The notes beneath the pieces were generated by a model, which ran no database searches, was not told where the DNA came from, and was given only the letters and a program-made list of their open reading frames with translations. The translations under genes and the position numbers were made by a program. A stretch of DNA of 64,000 bases from Porphyra umbilicalis (lineage: Eukaryota > Rhodophyta > Bangiophyceae > Bangiales > Bangiaceae), in NCBI GenBank assembly GCA_002049455.2, contig KV919072.1:26104-90103 (forward strand), read 5' to 3'. The first letter of the stretch is position 1, and each line of letters starts with the position of its first letter. This document shows, one piece after another, positions 1-11,333 of the stretch.

Positions 1-3000
1 CACGCGTCGGCTATGGCGGAATGAGAAGTACGACGAACGGCGGAGTCAACCTGTCCTGGCCAAGGGGGTGCGGCCAAGAACCCACGTGATCCCGCTCTTC
101 GAGAGAGCAAAAGGACGGGCGCGCGCGTGTGATCCACACGACACTACCCTTCCTCAAGGTAGGGTTGCACACGACGCCCCTATTTCGGAGGCTTCAGGGG
201 CGCTCGACAGATAAGACGCCTTACTGACGCTCCAATAGGCAGCCAAAACGTCCTCACGACGCCCCAAGTAGCACCCTCAATACTCAGAATATCGGTCAAG
301 TGGCATCCATATTATCCTCTCATATGTCAGTTTTGTGTTAAGACTGGGTGCCTGTCCCCAACTGGTTGGTTAACCAAGGTGCACAGCCGCCACCTCCTGA
401 ATTATGTAGACCCCCCTGAAAACTTTCTCTTCGCGACGCCTTGCTGACGCCCTTTTGAGTGGGGGCGTTAGGGGCGCACGACGCCCAAATGAAGCCCTAG
501 TGACGCAGTTAACGACGCCCTTCTGAGCAACCCTACCGCAAGGTGCGAGGCGGAATTCAGTCGCACTATACAGGAAATACGCATATGTAATTGCAGAGCA
601 GTATAGATCCTGCCCCATTTGCGGGTTCGGGTGACTTCTCACTGGTCGTTTCCTGGACCCAGCAGAGAGGCACTTTCACAAACTGTCAATTCCAGGCACG
701 TGCGTGCAATACCCTGGCCTTCAGGGCCGTGGCGCGCTCGGCGACGCATCGATACCGGACACGCCGGCCGGCTTCATAGCCTCGAGCGCGCACGGGGGCA
801 CGTACAGTCACGTTGCCGTAGCGGGGGGCGCGTGAGGCGGGGAGAGGGGTGCCGCCGCCGCCACTGCAGCGGCGGCGGCCCGCCGGCGTCGCGCGACACC
901 CACGGGAGGGGCCGTCACTCCGCCGCGCAGCGCACCTGCGCACGGCGGACGGGGCGGTCGGCACGGCGCACGGGCGGGCTGGTGGGACCGACCGCGCGCG
1001 ACGGGGCGCCTCTAACCACGCCGCTTGATGGCGTCAGAATACGCCAACGAGCCGCCGCAACAAAAGCCGGCGCGCAGGCACGATCGCCCGCGGGTCATCG
1101 TGGGCGCGTCAAAACCTGGATGTCGCTGCGCGCGGTTTCTGGGAGCAACTCGGGGCGATGGTGGGGGTCAGGGGAGCAGGGGCCGTCCGGGCCCTGTGAC
1201 CCCGGTTGCAGGACAGTCCTTCTCAGCCATGTAACTCCATTCGCTTTTAGCGTCATCGCGACCTTTCCCACACTGACACGCCCTCAGCTGAGGGATCTGA
1301 TCAGATCCCTGAGGACACGAATGCAGACTGCCTCCTCTGAAACGGAGAGCAAGTCCCTGCATCTAAGTACATATAATATATATTATGTGTGCATCACTAC
1401 ACTTTGAGAGCACCCTGTCCTCAAGGCCAGGGAAATTTGACAGTTTGTAAAAGTTCCTCAGAGCAGACGCGCTCCCAAGGTACCCGTCGACGAGCTCAGC
1501 TCTAGGCACCAACAGGAGGGCACGACGCACGGATACTGGCTGTCAGTTGGGGAGAAACATGTGTACCACGCGGACGACGTATGCAGGCTGCATCTGGGCG
1601 GTCTTAGTCCGGCCAGAGGAGGTTGGCAGCGCAAGAACGTCTCGGTGAGCTGCTCCGCCGCACGAGCCAGAGGGGTCAGCAGTGCAGAAACGTCCCGGGG
1701 AGCTGCTCCGCTGCACGAGCCGATCCTTCCAGGCCGGAACGTCAGTACTGTCGGCGGTCCACACAGACCCGTATTCCAGGCATGTCTGTATGGCACGGCA
1801 CTGCTCGAGCCGCCGACGGATCTGCCGGTCTGCGCATGGCAAGAGGCAAGGAGTGAGACACAATCGTGTAGGCACCCTAAACGGACCCTGGCTAGCGCGT
1901 AGGGAGCACACATAACGGGGAAATGGCGAGTCCTGATCGAGCGGCACGCCACCGTTGCTAGAGTCTCGCGTTTCTCTCCTATCTCTCTGTGTCACCTCTG
2001 CACCAGTGTTTGCCCCAGAAGTGATTTTCGGGATCGTGCACCCCTCGCTCACGGCACACGTCGTGCTGGACTTCCTAGGATACCTGCCACGAAGGCTGTG
2101 TCGGATAGTCCGCTCACGGGTGGAGAAACTGCCCCGTGCAGCCTGCTCTGCGTTGGGGGGTGATTTTCATGCGGTCAATGCTGTCGCGTCGATGATTGGC
2201 TCCTGTGTGGGTGCGGTACGTACTGTACCTTGGCACGAACGGCGTCGAAAAGGCCGCGCCTCGTGAGGGTGAGAAAACCAGTTCGCGTTCGAGTCTCTCA
2301 CAGACCCCGCACTCGACGATTCTCCAACCACGGTTTCCAGCCTCCAGACCGCGAAGTGTTCGAGTCTATGTCACTTGTCAGGCACTGGATAACACCCTGC
2401 AGCCACGGTTCGGGAGCACGTAATGTACTGGCGCAGTCTGGAGGGAGTTTGTGCTATACTATCAATTTCTTCCTTTAGATGACTACCCATACTCATAGGT
2501 AGCCAGTCCAGATGACTCGGTGGCAATGACAGCCGTCGGGCCAGGAGGCGGCTGTCGTCCGCCCCCTAGGCTGGTGCCCGGCTAGCGGGCGATAGCACTA
2601 GAAGAGGGCGCAGCACGTATCTGAAAAGGCATGTGAATTGGTAAAGAGCCCCAACAGCGATGAGGGTGACGGCGGCGGGTGCCGCGGGGGCCGGCTGCGA
2701 CAGGCGGGAGCCGCGGGGTGACTGCTGGTTGTTGGCTCCCCTGGCCATCTGAGTGGAGCACAAGAGAAACAGTGAGCAAAAGCAATGAAGGGGGGGCATG
2801 AGGGGGCGAGGAAGGAAGGGGAGGGGGGTAATGAAGAGGGGGGGGGGGGAGAGGACGGGGGAAAGGTGCGGTAGCTCGACGACCAGAACGGCGGTGCTCG
2901 GGCAGAATGAAGCAAGACGAAGACGGCGGGGTCGGACAGCGGCTCGGGGGGGGGAACAGCGGGGCGCTCGAGGATATAGCATGCAAAGGAAGGGGGGGAT

Positions 3001-4768
3001 GACGGCGGTAGGCGAGGGTCAAAGTCGGGGAGGGGATAGGTCACTGACGCGGCCAGTGCCACGCAGAAAGCCGCAGGCGGCACCGAAGCCGATCGTTTGA
3101 CAACATTTTGTGCGCTCGAAGTCGAAGTGGCGCCCTTCGGGTCAATCATCATCGCAGATTGTTGGCCAATCATGTCCTGGATCATCGTACAAAGAGACAG
3201 ATCAAGCGTTTAAGCCAATCACAGCTCGGATTGAGCAGACGTTGGTTCGCTTGAGATGCCCGCCCAAACTGCTTCAAACCCTGAGGAAGGCCCAAGGAGG
3301 GGCTCTGAGCTGGTCCTAACGGCACGCCGTGGCGCCCTCGTCCTGCCGTTGTGAGGACGTCCGCTGCATTCGCCAGTGTCTCTCAGGCGCCACCATGGCC
3401 CTTTCCCCTGCCTCTGCCGCCACCCCCCGGACTGCCAGCCCCCCCCCCCCCCTCTCCTACCTTTGTGTAACACTGCCCTCTGCTTCGTTGTGTTTTCCTC
3501 GACGCCCCCCTCTCCATTCTTTGACGAGCCGCACCTTCCCTTCTCCTCTGATGTCTGTCCCCGTCCTCCCCCACCCCTCCCCCCCCCGGTCATGTTCAGC
3601 TGTTCTTTTCCTTTGTTTCTGTTGCTGTATGCATCCGATGGCTCCAGCGCAGACCTGACCACCGCACAGTTGATGTGTCCCCGCACTTCGACCCTCACCG
3701 CTCCACCGCTTGGCCGATGTTACATGTTCTGGTTGCTCACCCGTCCTTGTTTATATACCAGCACTTTCCCCTTCGTTCTGCTTGGTCCGCTAGCGGGCAC
3801 CAAAGCGGACGGCGACCCGGTCGTCGCCGCCCACGAGCAGCCCAGGGCCGTCACAGCCGGTATCGGCTTCGACAGGTTTACCTATAGCGATGCGACTTTC
3901 TTGACCTTACAAGCAAGCAGTTGAGTGTTAGAGCTGGAGTATTGAGATGCAGTCAATTACTCCAACAGGACGCGGCTACGTATCGAAAACGACCCCCAGC
4001 ACGCTCGTGCGCTGACACCCCTCCCCATATGCTTGAAACAGACTCGAACGGATGTGCCCCCAGACACAGGAAACGCCGATTTTGGGGACGCAGGCCTCGC
4101 CCGGAGCGGAGACTCGAACGGCGATTCATTGGCAGAAACAGACTCGAACAGGAACTGGTTTTAGCATGTACCGCCTCGTCGGCATCTGCACCGCTGCGTC
4201 GTCGTCGCCTCGTCGCTGCGTCTCGCCCTGGGTGGCTCCAAGCTGGGGGCCGAGCGTCAGGACTCGTGACCGTTGGCTCTGCATCTAACCCGTGCACGCT
4301 CTCAGATACAGGCGTGAATCGCTGGCGCGTGTGCACCCCGCTGGTGCTCGCTGTGCCGTCAGGCACTCAGCCGGCTGGCAGGCATCGGATTTGCGGTTCG
4401 GCCGCGCGACTGGCCAACTCTCAATCTCGGTATGCGCGACACTCCCGCACAGACGCTCCGCGGTCGAGGCCCTGACCGACGGCCGCGCCGCCTCGGGGAG
4501 AGGATGTGGCCGTCTCGGCCGCGACATTGGGACAGCCCTTTTCTACCTCTGGTCACGCGGGTGACACTGAAATCGTTGTCCTGGAAGCGCTTGCAAGGCT
4601 CTCTGGCTTCGTGGTCCACAGGACCCTACGCACCTCGCCTCGTTTTTTCGGACTACTTGAGCCGACCAGACACCGGCGAGGACCAACGAACCAAGCGTCG
4701 ACTCTCCCACCACATCGTAGTTGAGCTCCGCCACAGGAACCGGGTGCACCACCGCTTCTGTGCACACA
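1..4768. other. Region without a recognisable gene
   Basis: No reading frame here looks like a real protein; the open frames are short, overlap on both strands and have no recognisable motif. The first 600 bases carry many GACGCC words and a short inverted repeat (GGTAGGGTTGC near 159 and its complement near 524-534). There is an imperfect tandem duplication of about 42 bases at 1633-1674 and 1688-1729. Purine/pyrimidine-biased G and C tracts fill about 2780-3620. Confidence 0.5.
1291..1310. repeat. 20-base perfect palindrome
   Basis: AGGGATCTGATCAGATCCCT equals its own reverse complement, and a second palindrome (CCTCAGCTGAGG) overlaps its left edge. It recalls the subterminal palindromes of the CTAGTGTCTATT-ended elements elsewhere in this window, but no matching terminus was found next to it. 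Confidence 0.6.
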
Positions 4769-6262
4769 ATGAATGGCCGGCCACCGGTCGACACCTACCG
4801 TGCCGCCCTGCTCGATCAATTTTTGGCCGTCACCGCCGGCTGTACGGCCGGCCGGTCCGCTGGGCAGTACGTGCCTGCTGCGGCCCTGGCAGGGCGGAGA
4901 GAGTTCGCGATGCTCCGCCGGTCGCCGATTGCGGCGGCGTGGATGGCGCCCGTGTCACCCTTGACGCCCGCGGCTGCGCCTGTCAGCGCTCCACTGCGCG
5001 CGCCGGACGGTGGTGCCGCGTTGGACATTGCCCTGACGCCCTTGGCATTAGCCGCGGCCGCCACCCTCACCCGCCGGTCGTGGTACGTTATGGCCGTGTC
5101 AACGCAGAGACCGTTGCCAGCCACGAACGTGCACCCAATGATAGTCTCTGCACCGCCGTTGCGGCCACCACTGTCGACCGCCCCCCCCCCCTCGACGCCC
5201 CAAGTACCTCGTTGGCGGGGGCCAACATGGACTGCGCTCCCCCGCACGAGCCCCCCCCGCTCCACTGCCCCCGCTCCATGGGAATCCGCCATGTGCGGAC
5301 CACTGGTCGTCGCCTATGCGGAACTCCTCATCCCCATCGTGTCCGACGCCGATGCGGGGCTGCTGTGCTGCCTCGCCGCCCGCGACGCGCACTCCCACGT
5401 GGCCCGCGGGGTGGCCGAGGTGGCGGCGGGGCGCCCCTTTTGTCCGACCACGCTGCGAGTGGTCGTCGACACAGCCACCTCGGAAGCGCTGTGGATGGCC
5501 GCTGCGGCCGACTGTGGCACGGTGCTCGTCGAGTGGGCGGCCGGCGGGGCCGGCGTCCGACCCGGGGACCGCCGCCTCGGCGCCGAATTTTGGGTCACGC
5601 GTGCGGTGCTGCCCGGCGGGGACGTGGCCGTCCACGCCCCCTCCACCACCGTCGGCGGGCTGGTGCGGGGCGACCGGGACGGGCCGCCGCGGACTGGGAG
5701 GCGGCGCGGCGCCGCGCCCGCACCGAGCCTCGCCGCCCTCGTCGCCCGCCAGTCCGGCGTCCTTGGCGCGAGCACCGCCGCCGACGCGGGGTGGGCGGCG
5801 GGCGCCACGGCCGGCCCCGCCCCGCCCATCGTGTCAACAGTGACGCACGGGGGGTGGGGCACGCCCGCCGACGAGCGGCGGCTCGCCACCGTGGCGGTGG
5901 CGGCCACGTGTGGGCTCACGGCGTGGCGGTGCGCCGCCCAGCGGGGGCCCGCACGGGCCCTCCTTCCCGCCCCGCCCGTGGCGCCACGCGGCGGCGACGG
6001 CAGCGGCGGTGGCCGCCGTGGCAGTGGCAGCGGCGGCGACGGCAGTGGCGGCGGCGGCAGTGGCGGCAGTGGCGACCGTGGCGGTGGCGGCGGCGACGGC
6101 GGCAGCCGCGGCTCCCGCAAGCGCCGCCGGTACAAGGACTTGACCGCGCTCGCCGACGTTGCGGCGGGGGCGCGCATCCTCCACAACCGCGAGGCGGCGG
6201 TGCGCACCAACGGCCGCAAGAAAGCAGCGAGGCGGGGCGGCTGCGGCGAGGCGGGGGTGTAG
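4769..6262 (+). CDS. Hypothetical protein with Gly/Ser linker and basic C-terminal tail
   Basis: One continuous frame of 497 codons from ATG (MNGRPPVDTY) to TAG; the frame stays open upstream to 4721 but has no earlier ATG. I do not recognise a family. The N-terminal four fifths look like a folded, Ala/Val/Leu-rich protein, for example LLIPIVSDADAGLLCCLAAR and LRVVVDTATSEALWMAA. About 45 residues of Gly/Ser/Arg linker follow, then a basic tail starting SRKRRRYKDL and ending with GRKKAARR, which could be a nuclear localisation or nucleic-acid-binding signal (inference). The overlapping 808-codon frame over the same DNA is low-complexity Arg/Pro and was judged a shadow. Unlike its downstream neighbour, the frame is not broken at homopolymers. 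The next gene starts 935 bases downstream on the same strand. Confidence 0.6.
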   Translation: MNGRPPVDTYRAALLDQFLAVTAGCTAGRSAGQYVPAAALAGRREFAMLRRSPIAAAWMAPVSPLTPAAAPVSAPLRAPDGGAALDIALTPLALAAAATLTRRSWYVMAVSTQRPLPATNVHPMIVSAPPLRPPLSTAPPPSTPQVPRWRGPTWTALPRTSPPRSTAPAPWESAMCGPLVVAYAELLIPIVSDADAGLLCCLAARDAHSHVARGVAEVAAGRPFCPTTLRVVVDTATSEALWMAAAADCGTVLVEWAAGGAGVRPGDRRLGAEFWVTRAVLPGGDVAVHAPSTTVGGLVRGDRDGPPRTGRRRGAAPAPSLAALVARQSGVLGASTAADAGWAAGATAGPAPPIVSTVTHGGWGTPADERRLATVAVAATCGLTAWRCAAQRGPARALLPAPPVAPRGGDGSGGGRRGSGSGGDGSGGGGSGGSGDRGGGGGDGGSRGSRKRRRYKDLTALADVAAGARILHNREAAVRTNGRKKAARRGGCGEAGV

Positions 6263-6495
6263 GGCGGCCCACGGCGGGCGCGACCAGTGGTCAAATGACG
6301 CGGTGGGGGGGCCCCCCGCGCGGCCCGACGCACCGCGGCTTGCTGCCAGCACGCGCCAAACGCACCCAACAGCCTCGCAGCTTGGGCCACGACACAAAAA
6401 ACAGGGGCCGAAAAAGTGCGGCTCAAAGGCCATCCACCCCCACGCCAGTGACCGACGCTACCACCGTCGTCTCCTTCTCCCGCGTCCACCCCGCC

Positions 6496-6780
6496 CGCCG
6501 CTGCGGGCGCCGCCGCTGCGGGCGCCGCCGCTGCGGGCGCCGCCGCTGCGGGCGCCGCCGCTGCGGGCGCCGCCGCTGCGGGCGCCGCCGCTGCGGGCGC
6601 CGCCGCTGCGGGCGCCGCCGCTGCGGGCGCCGCCGCTGCGGGCGCCGCCGCTGCGGGCGCCGCCGCTGCGGGCGCCGCCGCTGCGGGCGCCGCCGCTGCG
6701 GGCGCCGCCGCTGCGGGCGCCGCCGCTGCGGGCGCCGCCGCTGCGGGCGCCGCCGCTGCGGGCGCCGCCGCTGCGGGCGC
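6496..6780. repeat. 15-base minisatellite, about 19 copies
   Basis: The unit CTGCGGGCGCCGCCG is repeated about 19 times with almost no variation, four copies per 60 bases. It lies between two plus-strand genes. It is open in several frames (RRCGR or PLRAP on one strand, ARSGG or PQRRR on the other) because 15 is a multiple of 3, so the long open frames across it are not evidence of coding. The rest of 6263-7196 is GC-rich spacer with a T run near 6871. Confidence 0.9.
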
Positions 6781-7196
6781 TGCGCACCACCTGCACTCAT
6801 TTCAGCCGAATCGGTCCGCGTGCCCCGCGGTCCGTCGGCGCCGCTGGCAATTGTCTAGCCACACACTATTTTTTTTACCGAAATCCAACGGCGCGGGGCG
6901 CGCGGCGCGTCGGCGCGGGACACGGACGCGCGCGCCGCGGCGCGCAAATCGCGCATTGCCCGCGGCGGCCGCGGCGTCCCCCCCCCCCCCCCCACCCCCC
7001 GGCACGCCCCCCGCGCCTCCCCGCCCGCGCACCCCACCGCCGTGCCCCCTGCGTGCCCCCCCGCGGCGCCGCGTCCCCCCCCCCCCCCCCGCCGTGCCGC
7101 CACCTCCGCCGTCGGCGACGCGCGGGGGCGCGCGCGGGCGCGCGTCGGCACCCCCTCGCCTTCCCCCCCTCCCCTCCCCCCCTCCCGGCGGCGACG

Positions 7197-7999
7197 ATGG
7201 CGCCCCCCCCCCCCCCCCCCCCCCCCGCGGCGCCGTCGCCCGGCGACGCGGCGGCCGCGGCCGCCGCCGCGCACGAGCGCGCCCTGTGGGCGGCGTTGGC
7301 GCTTCCCCCCGGGTGCTCCCCGACCGAGGCGGTGTCGACGGCGCTCGGCGCGGCGCTGCTCGCCGCCGCCGACGGGGTCGCGCCGCCGCCGCCGCCGCCG
7401 GCGGGTGACGGCGGCGGCGGCGGCGGCGGGGGTGGCGGCGGCGGGGGTGGCGGCGGCAGCAGCAACAGCGGCGACGGCGGGGGTGGTGGTGGGGAGGGCG
7501 GCGGCGCCGGCGGCGGGTGGGAGGGCGCCGGCGGCGGTCGGGAGGGCGGCGGCGGCAGCGGCGGTAGGGAGGGCGCCGGCAACGGCGGCGACGGCAGCAC
7601 CAGGAGCGGCGGCGGCGGGCGGGACCCCCCCCCCGCACCCCCCTGGCAACGGCCGCCCTGTCGGCGCTCCCCCGCCTCCTCGGCGCCGCCTTTGGCTACG
7701 GCGCCGCCGCCGGGTGGGTCGAGGCCGCCGCCGCCACCCCCGCCGCCGACCGCCGTGCGGTTGTGGCGCTCCTCGCGCCGGGGGGCCCCTCCACCGCCTC
7801 TGCCTCGCCGCCGACGGGGCGGCGGCGGGGGCGGCGGCGGCGGCGGGGGGGGTGGGGCGGCGCCCCCCCCCCCCCCACCGCCTACCGCGTGCGCTTCCCG
7901 CTCGCCAACCTCCCCGCCGTGACGCGCGTCGACGTTGCCGCGCGCGTGTGGGCGGCCGCGTCGGCGGTGGCGGCGGCGGGCGGGGGGTGGGGGCTGCCC

Positions 8000-8045
<46 letters not shown>

Positions 8046-9177
8046 ACGTGCCGCCCCCGCCCCCGCCGTCGATGCTCGGCGGGTTTGTGGTTGCGCGGCT
8101 GGTCGCGCCCCCGGGGGTGGCGCCCCCCGAGCTGCTCCTCGGCGCCGTCGAGTACCTGCTCCTGTGCCTCGTTGCGTCGTTTGTGTGGGCGGGGGGGGGG
8201 GGGGGGGGGGGGGGGTACGCCCGCCGCCCGTGCCGCTCGGCCAACCTCCCGTCGGTGCGGGCGCTCGGCAACCAGCTGCTCGGGTTGTGGGCGCTCCACA
8301 TGGCGGGGGGGATGGGGGGGGTGTGTTTGGGGGGGGGGGGGGGGGGGGGACGCCGCCGGTGGTGCCGCCCCCGCGACGGCGGCGGCGGCGGCGGCGGCCG
8401 CCGCCGCCCTGGCGGCGGGCGTGCCCCTCACCGCGGTCGTGCGGGCGGGGCCGCCCGCCGCGCGGCCGCGCCACGGCGGACTCTTCCTCGCCGCCGCCGT
8501 CGACTATTGGGTGCAGTGGTCGGGGGAGGCGCCGGCCGTGGCGCCGGCGTATGGGGGGGGGGTGCCCCCGCCGCGGGGGGGGGGGGGGGGGGGACCCGCC
8601 GCCCTCCACGCTGCCGCCGCCGCCGGTGGGGGGGGGGGGTGCACCCCATGGGGGGGGGGGGGGGCGTGGCTGCCCCCACTCCCGCCCGCCGACGGCGGCG
8701 GCGGCGGGATCACGTTTGACTCGCCGGTTAATGTGGACGGCAGCGGGGTGCTCCGGTCGCCCCGGCCGGCGGCGGGGGAGGGCGGCCGACGCGGTGGGGG
8801 CGGCGGCGGCGGCGGCGGTGGCGGTGGCGGCGGTGGCGGCGGTGGCCTCCCGCCCGGCTTGGCGGCACTCCACCCCGACGTGTGGAGCGTCGGCGCGCTG
8901 CCGCGCCCGCCCGCGTCGGCGTGGGTGTGGGACGCCCTCGCGGTGGTGATGCTCGTCCTCCGCCTCCCGCCGGCCGCCGGCGGCCCCGAGTGGTCCCGCC
9001 GCCCCCGGCGGGGGCGGCGGCTGCGGGGGCGCGGGCGGGGGCGGGGGCGGGGGTGTCGACGCCCGCGACGGCGGGGGGGGGGGGGGCGGCCCCGCCGCCG
9101 CCGCCCTCGTCACGCCGGCGCGCCAGACGCGGCCGACGGCGGCGGCGGCGGCGGGCGGCCCGCCGCCGCACACCACG

Positions 9178-9209
<32 letters not shown>

Positions 9210-11333
9210 GGCGGCGCCGTCGCCCCCGCCACCGCCCCGCGGCCGTTTGTGTGGGGGGGACCCCCGCCCCCGTCAGCGGTGGAGGGGGCGGCGGGGGGCC
9301 GGGGCCCCCCCCGGGGTGCCCCCCTCCCCGCCGCGTCCCCGTCGTCGCCATTGACGCAGGCGGGCCCCCCGCCGCCGCGCTTCCTCCACGCCACCCCCGG
9401 GGCGCGGGGGGCGTCGCCCTCGGGCTTTGCCACCCGCCGCTCGCCGAGCGTGCGGGGGGCGGCGGCAGACGCGGCCCCCCCCCCCCCGGCGGGGCCGTCG
9501 GCGCCCTCGCGGCGGCCATGGGCGTCGACGCCTACCCCGCCGGCGCGTCGCTGTTGCACCCGGGGCGCGCGGCGGCGGCGGCGGCCGCCGCCGCCGCCAC
9601 CGCCGCCGCCGACCTGTCGGGGCCCCTCGACGTGGAGGCGGCGCGCGCGGGGCTGCTCCTCGGCGGCGGCCTCATCCCCGCCGCCGTCCACTGCGCGCTC
9701 GCGGCGGCGCGGCTCGCGGATGAGATTTCGCCCGTCGCCGCGGCGGTGCGGGTGCTCGCCCTGTACGTGGCGCCGTGGGCGGGGGGGGTCGCCGACGCTG
9801 CCGCGACGGCGCTGCTGCCGCGGTCGCGGCGGGGCGGGCGGGGGTGGGGGGGGGTGGGGGAGGGGGGGGGGCGCTCGGGCGCCGCCGCCCTCGCGCGGCT
9901 GGCGCACCTCCCGTTTGTGGGGGGGGGGGGGGGGGGGGGGGGGGCGGCCGCGCGGGGGGGGGGAGGTGGGGCACCCCCGCCCCCCCGCCGGCCCCCGTCC
10001 CGGCGCCGTCGGTGCCCACGTGGCCGGCGGCGGGCCTCGCCACCCGCGTCGCCGTGTACGCGCGCGTCGTGCCGGCGGCGGTCGCCGTCGCCGCCGACGC
10101 CAATGTGGGGGCGTCGGTGCAGGGCTCGCCGGCGCTCGCGTTGCTCGCTGCTGCCGCGGGCGCGCCCGTGCCGCCGCCGGCGGCGGCCCCTGGGGGGGCG
10201 ACCCGTCGGCCGCGTCGGCGGCAGCGGCGGCGGCGGCGGCGACCGCCGCCGCCGCCGCCGCTGCCGCCGACGCGGGGTTCGACCCGGCGGCCGCCGCGTT
10301 TGGCGGCCCCCCCCCCCTGCTCACCGACGCGGTGCCCGTGGAGCTCCTCCCGTCGGTGCGCGCAGAGTTACCCGCCCGCCTCGCCGCCCTCGCCACGTCC
10401 ATGGACGATTTGACGGCGCGGGAGTGGCGGGCCGCCGCGGCGGGCGCCGGCGGCGCCGCCGCCGCGGCCGCCGCCGGCCCCGCCGCCGCCGTGGCGCCGA
10501 CCGCGTCGACGCTCCGCGCGGCGGCCGCGGCCGTGTGGGCGGGCGCCGCGGCGAGCGTGCCCGGCGCCCCCCCGTCGCCCTCGTCGTCCCCGCCGCCCGC
10601 GGCGGGCATGACGCGCGCGGTCGTGGCCGTTGCCACGTGCCCCTCGCCCGTCGCGCCGGGGCTGTCGCGGACCGACCGCTCGACGCGCCGCCGCGCCGTC
10701 CGCCGGTCGGCCATGAGCGGGCGGGCGGCGCTGCGGGGGCTCGCCGTCCGCCTGGGGGTCGAGGCGCCGCCGCTGCTGGGGGTGGGGGGGGGCGGGGGGG
10801 GGCGGGGGGCGGGGGGGGAACCCACCGTGTCCCCCACGTCGGCGGCGGCGGCGGCGCTCGGTGGGTCGGCGCGCGCGGCGGCGGCGGCCGTTGCGGCGGC
10901 GGGGGACGTGGCGCTCGCGCACTGGCGGTGGCGGTCGGCGGCGGCGGGGGCGGGCGGCGGCGGTGGCGGCGGCGGGGCGGCGGGCGGTCGGGGCCGTGGC
11001 GGGCCGCCCGTCCCGTCTGGCGGCGGCGACGCGGCCGGCGCGCCGACGCCGGCGCGCTCGGCGGTGGTCAGCCGCTCGGGCGGCGTGCGCGGCGTGGAGG
11101 TGGCCGACGTGCCGTGGCTCGGGTCGGTGTGGGATCGGCCCGTGGCGCCGGGCGAGTGGGGGGTGGCCGTCGCCGCGCTGCGCGCGGCGGCGCGCGTCGC
11201 CGAGCGCCTGACGGGGCGGGAGGTGGGGGGGCGCGGCCTCGCGCGGTGGGGGGTGCTCGTGCCCCTGTGTGTCGGCATTGTGGTCGTGTACGTCGCTGCG
11301 CTCGCCGCGGCAGCGTCGGCGGCGGTGGTGTGA
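7197..11333 (+). CDS. Large Ala/Gly/Pro-rich protein with C-terminal membrane anchor (frame broken at homopolymers)
   Basis: The gene probably starts at ATG 7197 (MAPPPP...) and ends with TGA at 11331-11333, about 1,380 residues. No single frame covers it. Protein-like segments switch frame at long G or C runs: near 7630 (reading on as TPLATAALSALPRLLGAAFG), near 8330-8349 (on to GLFLAAAVDYWVQWSG), near 9072-9086, near 9230, at 9860-9975 (on to LATRVAVYARVVPAAVAVAA) and near 10190 (on to LLTDAVPVELLPSVRAELPA). Between them lie spacers of poly-Gly, poly-Pro and poly-Ala. The last 30 residues contain a hydrophobic helix (VLVPLCVGIVVVYVAALAAA) with almost nothing after it, the layout of a tail-anchored membrane protein. 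I do not recognise the family. Frame breaks only in homopolymers suggest wrong base counts rather than a dead gene, but slippage or decay cannot be excluded. Confidence 0.5.

Noticed and set aside
4432-6858. 808-codon plus-strand open frame
   Set aside because: It runs in another frame through the 4769-6262 gene and the 15-base minisatellite, is Arg-rich without motifs, and starts from a non-ATG context.
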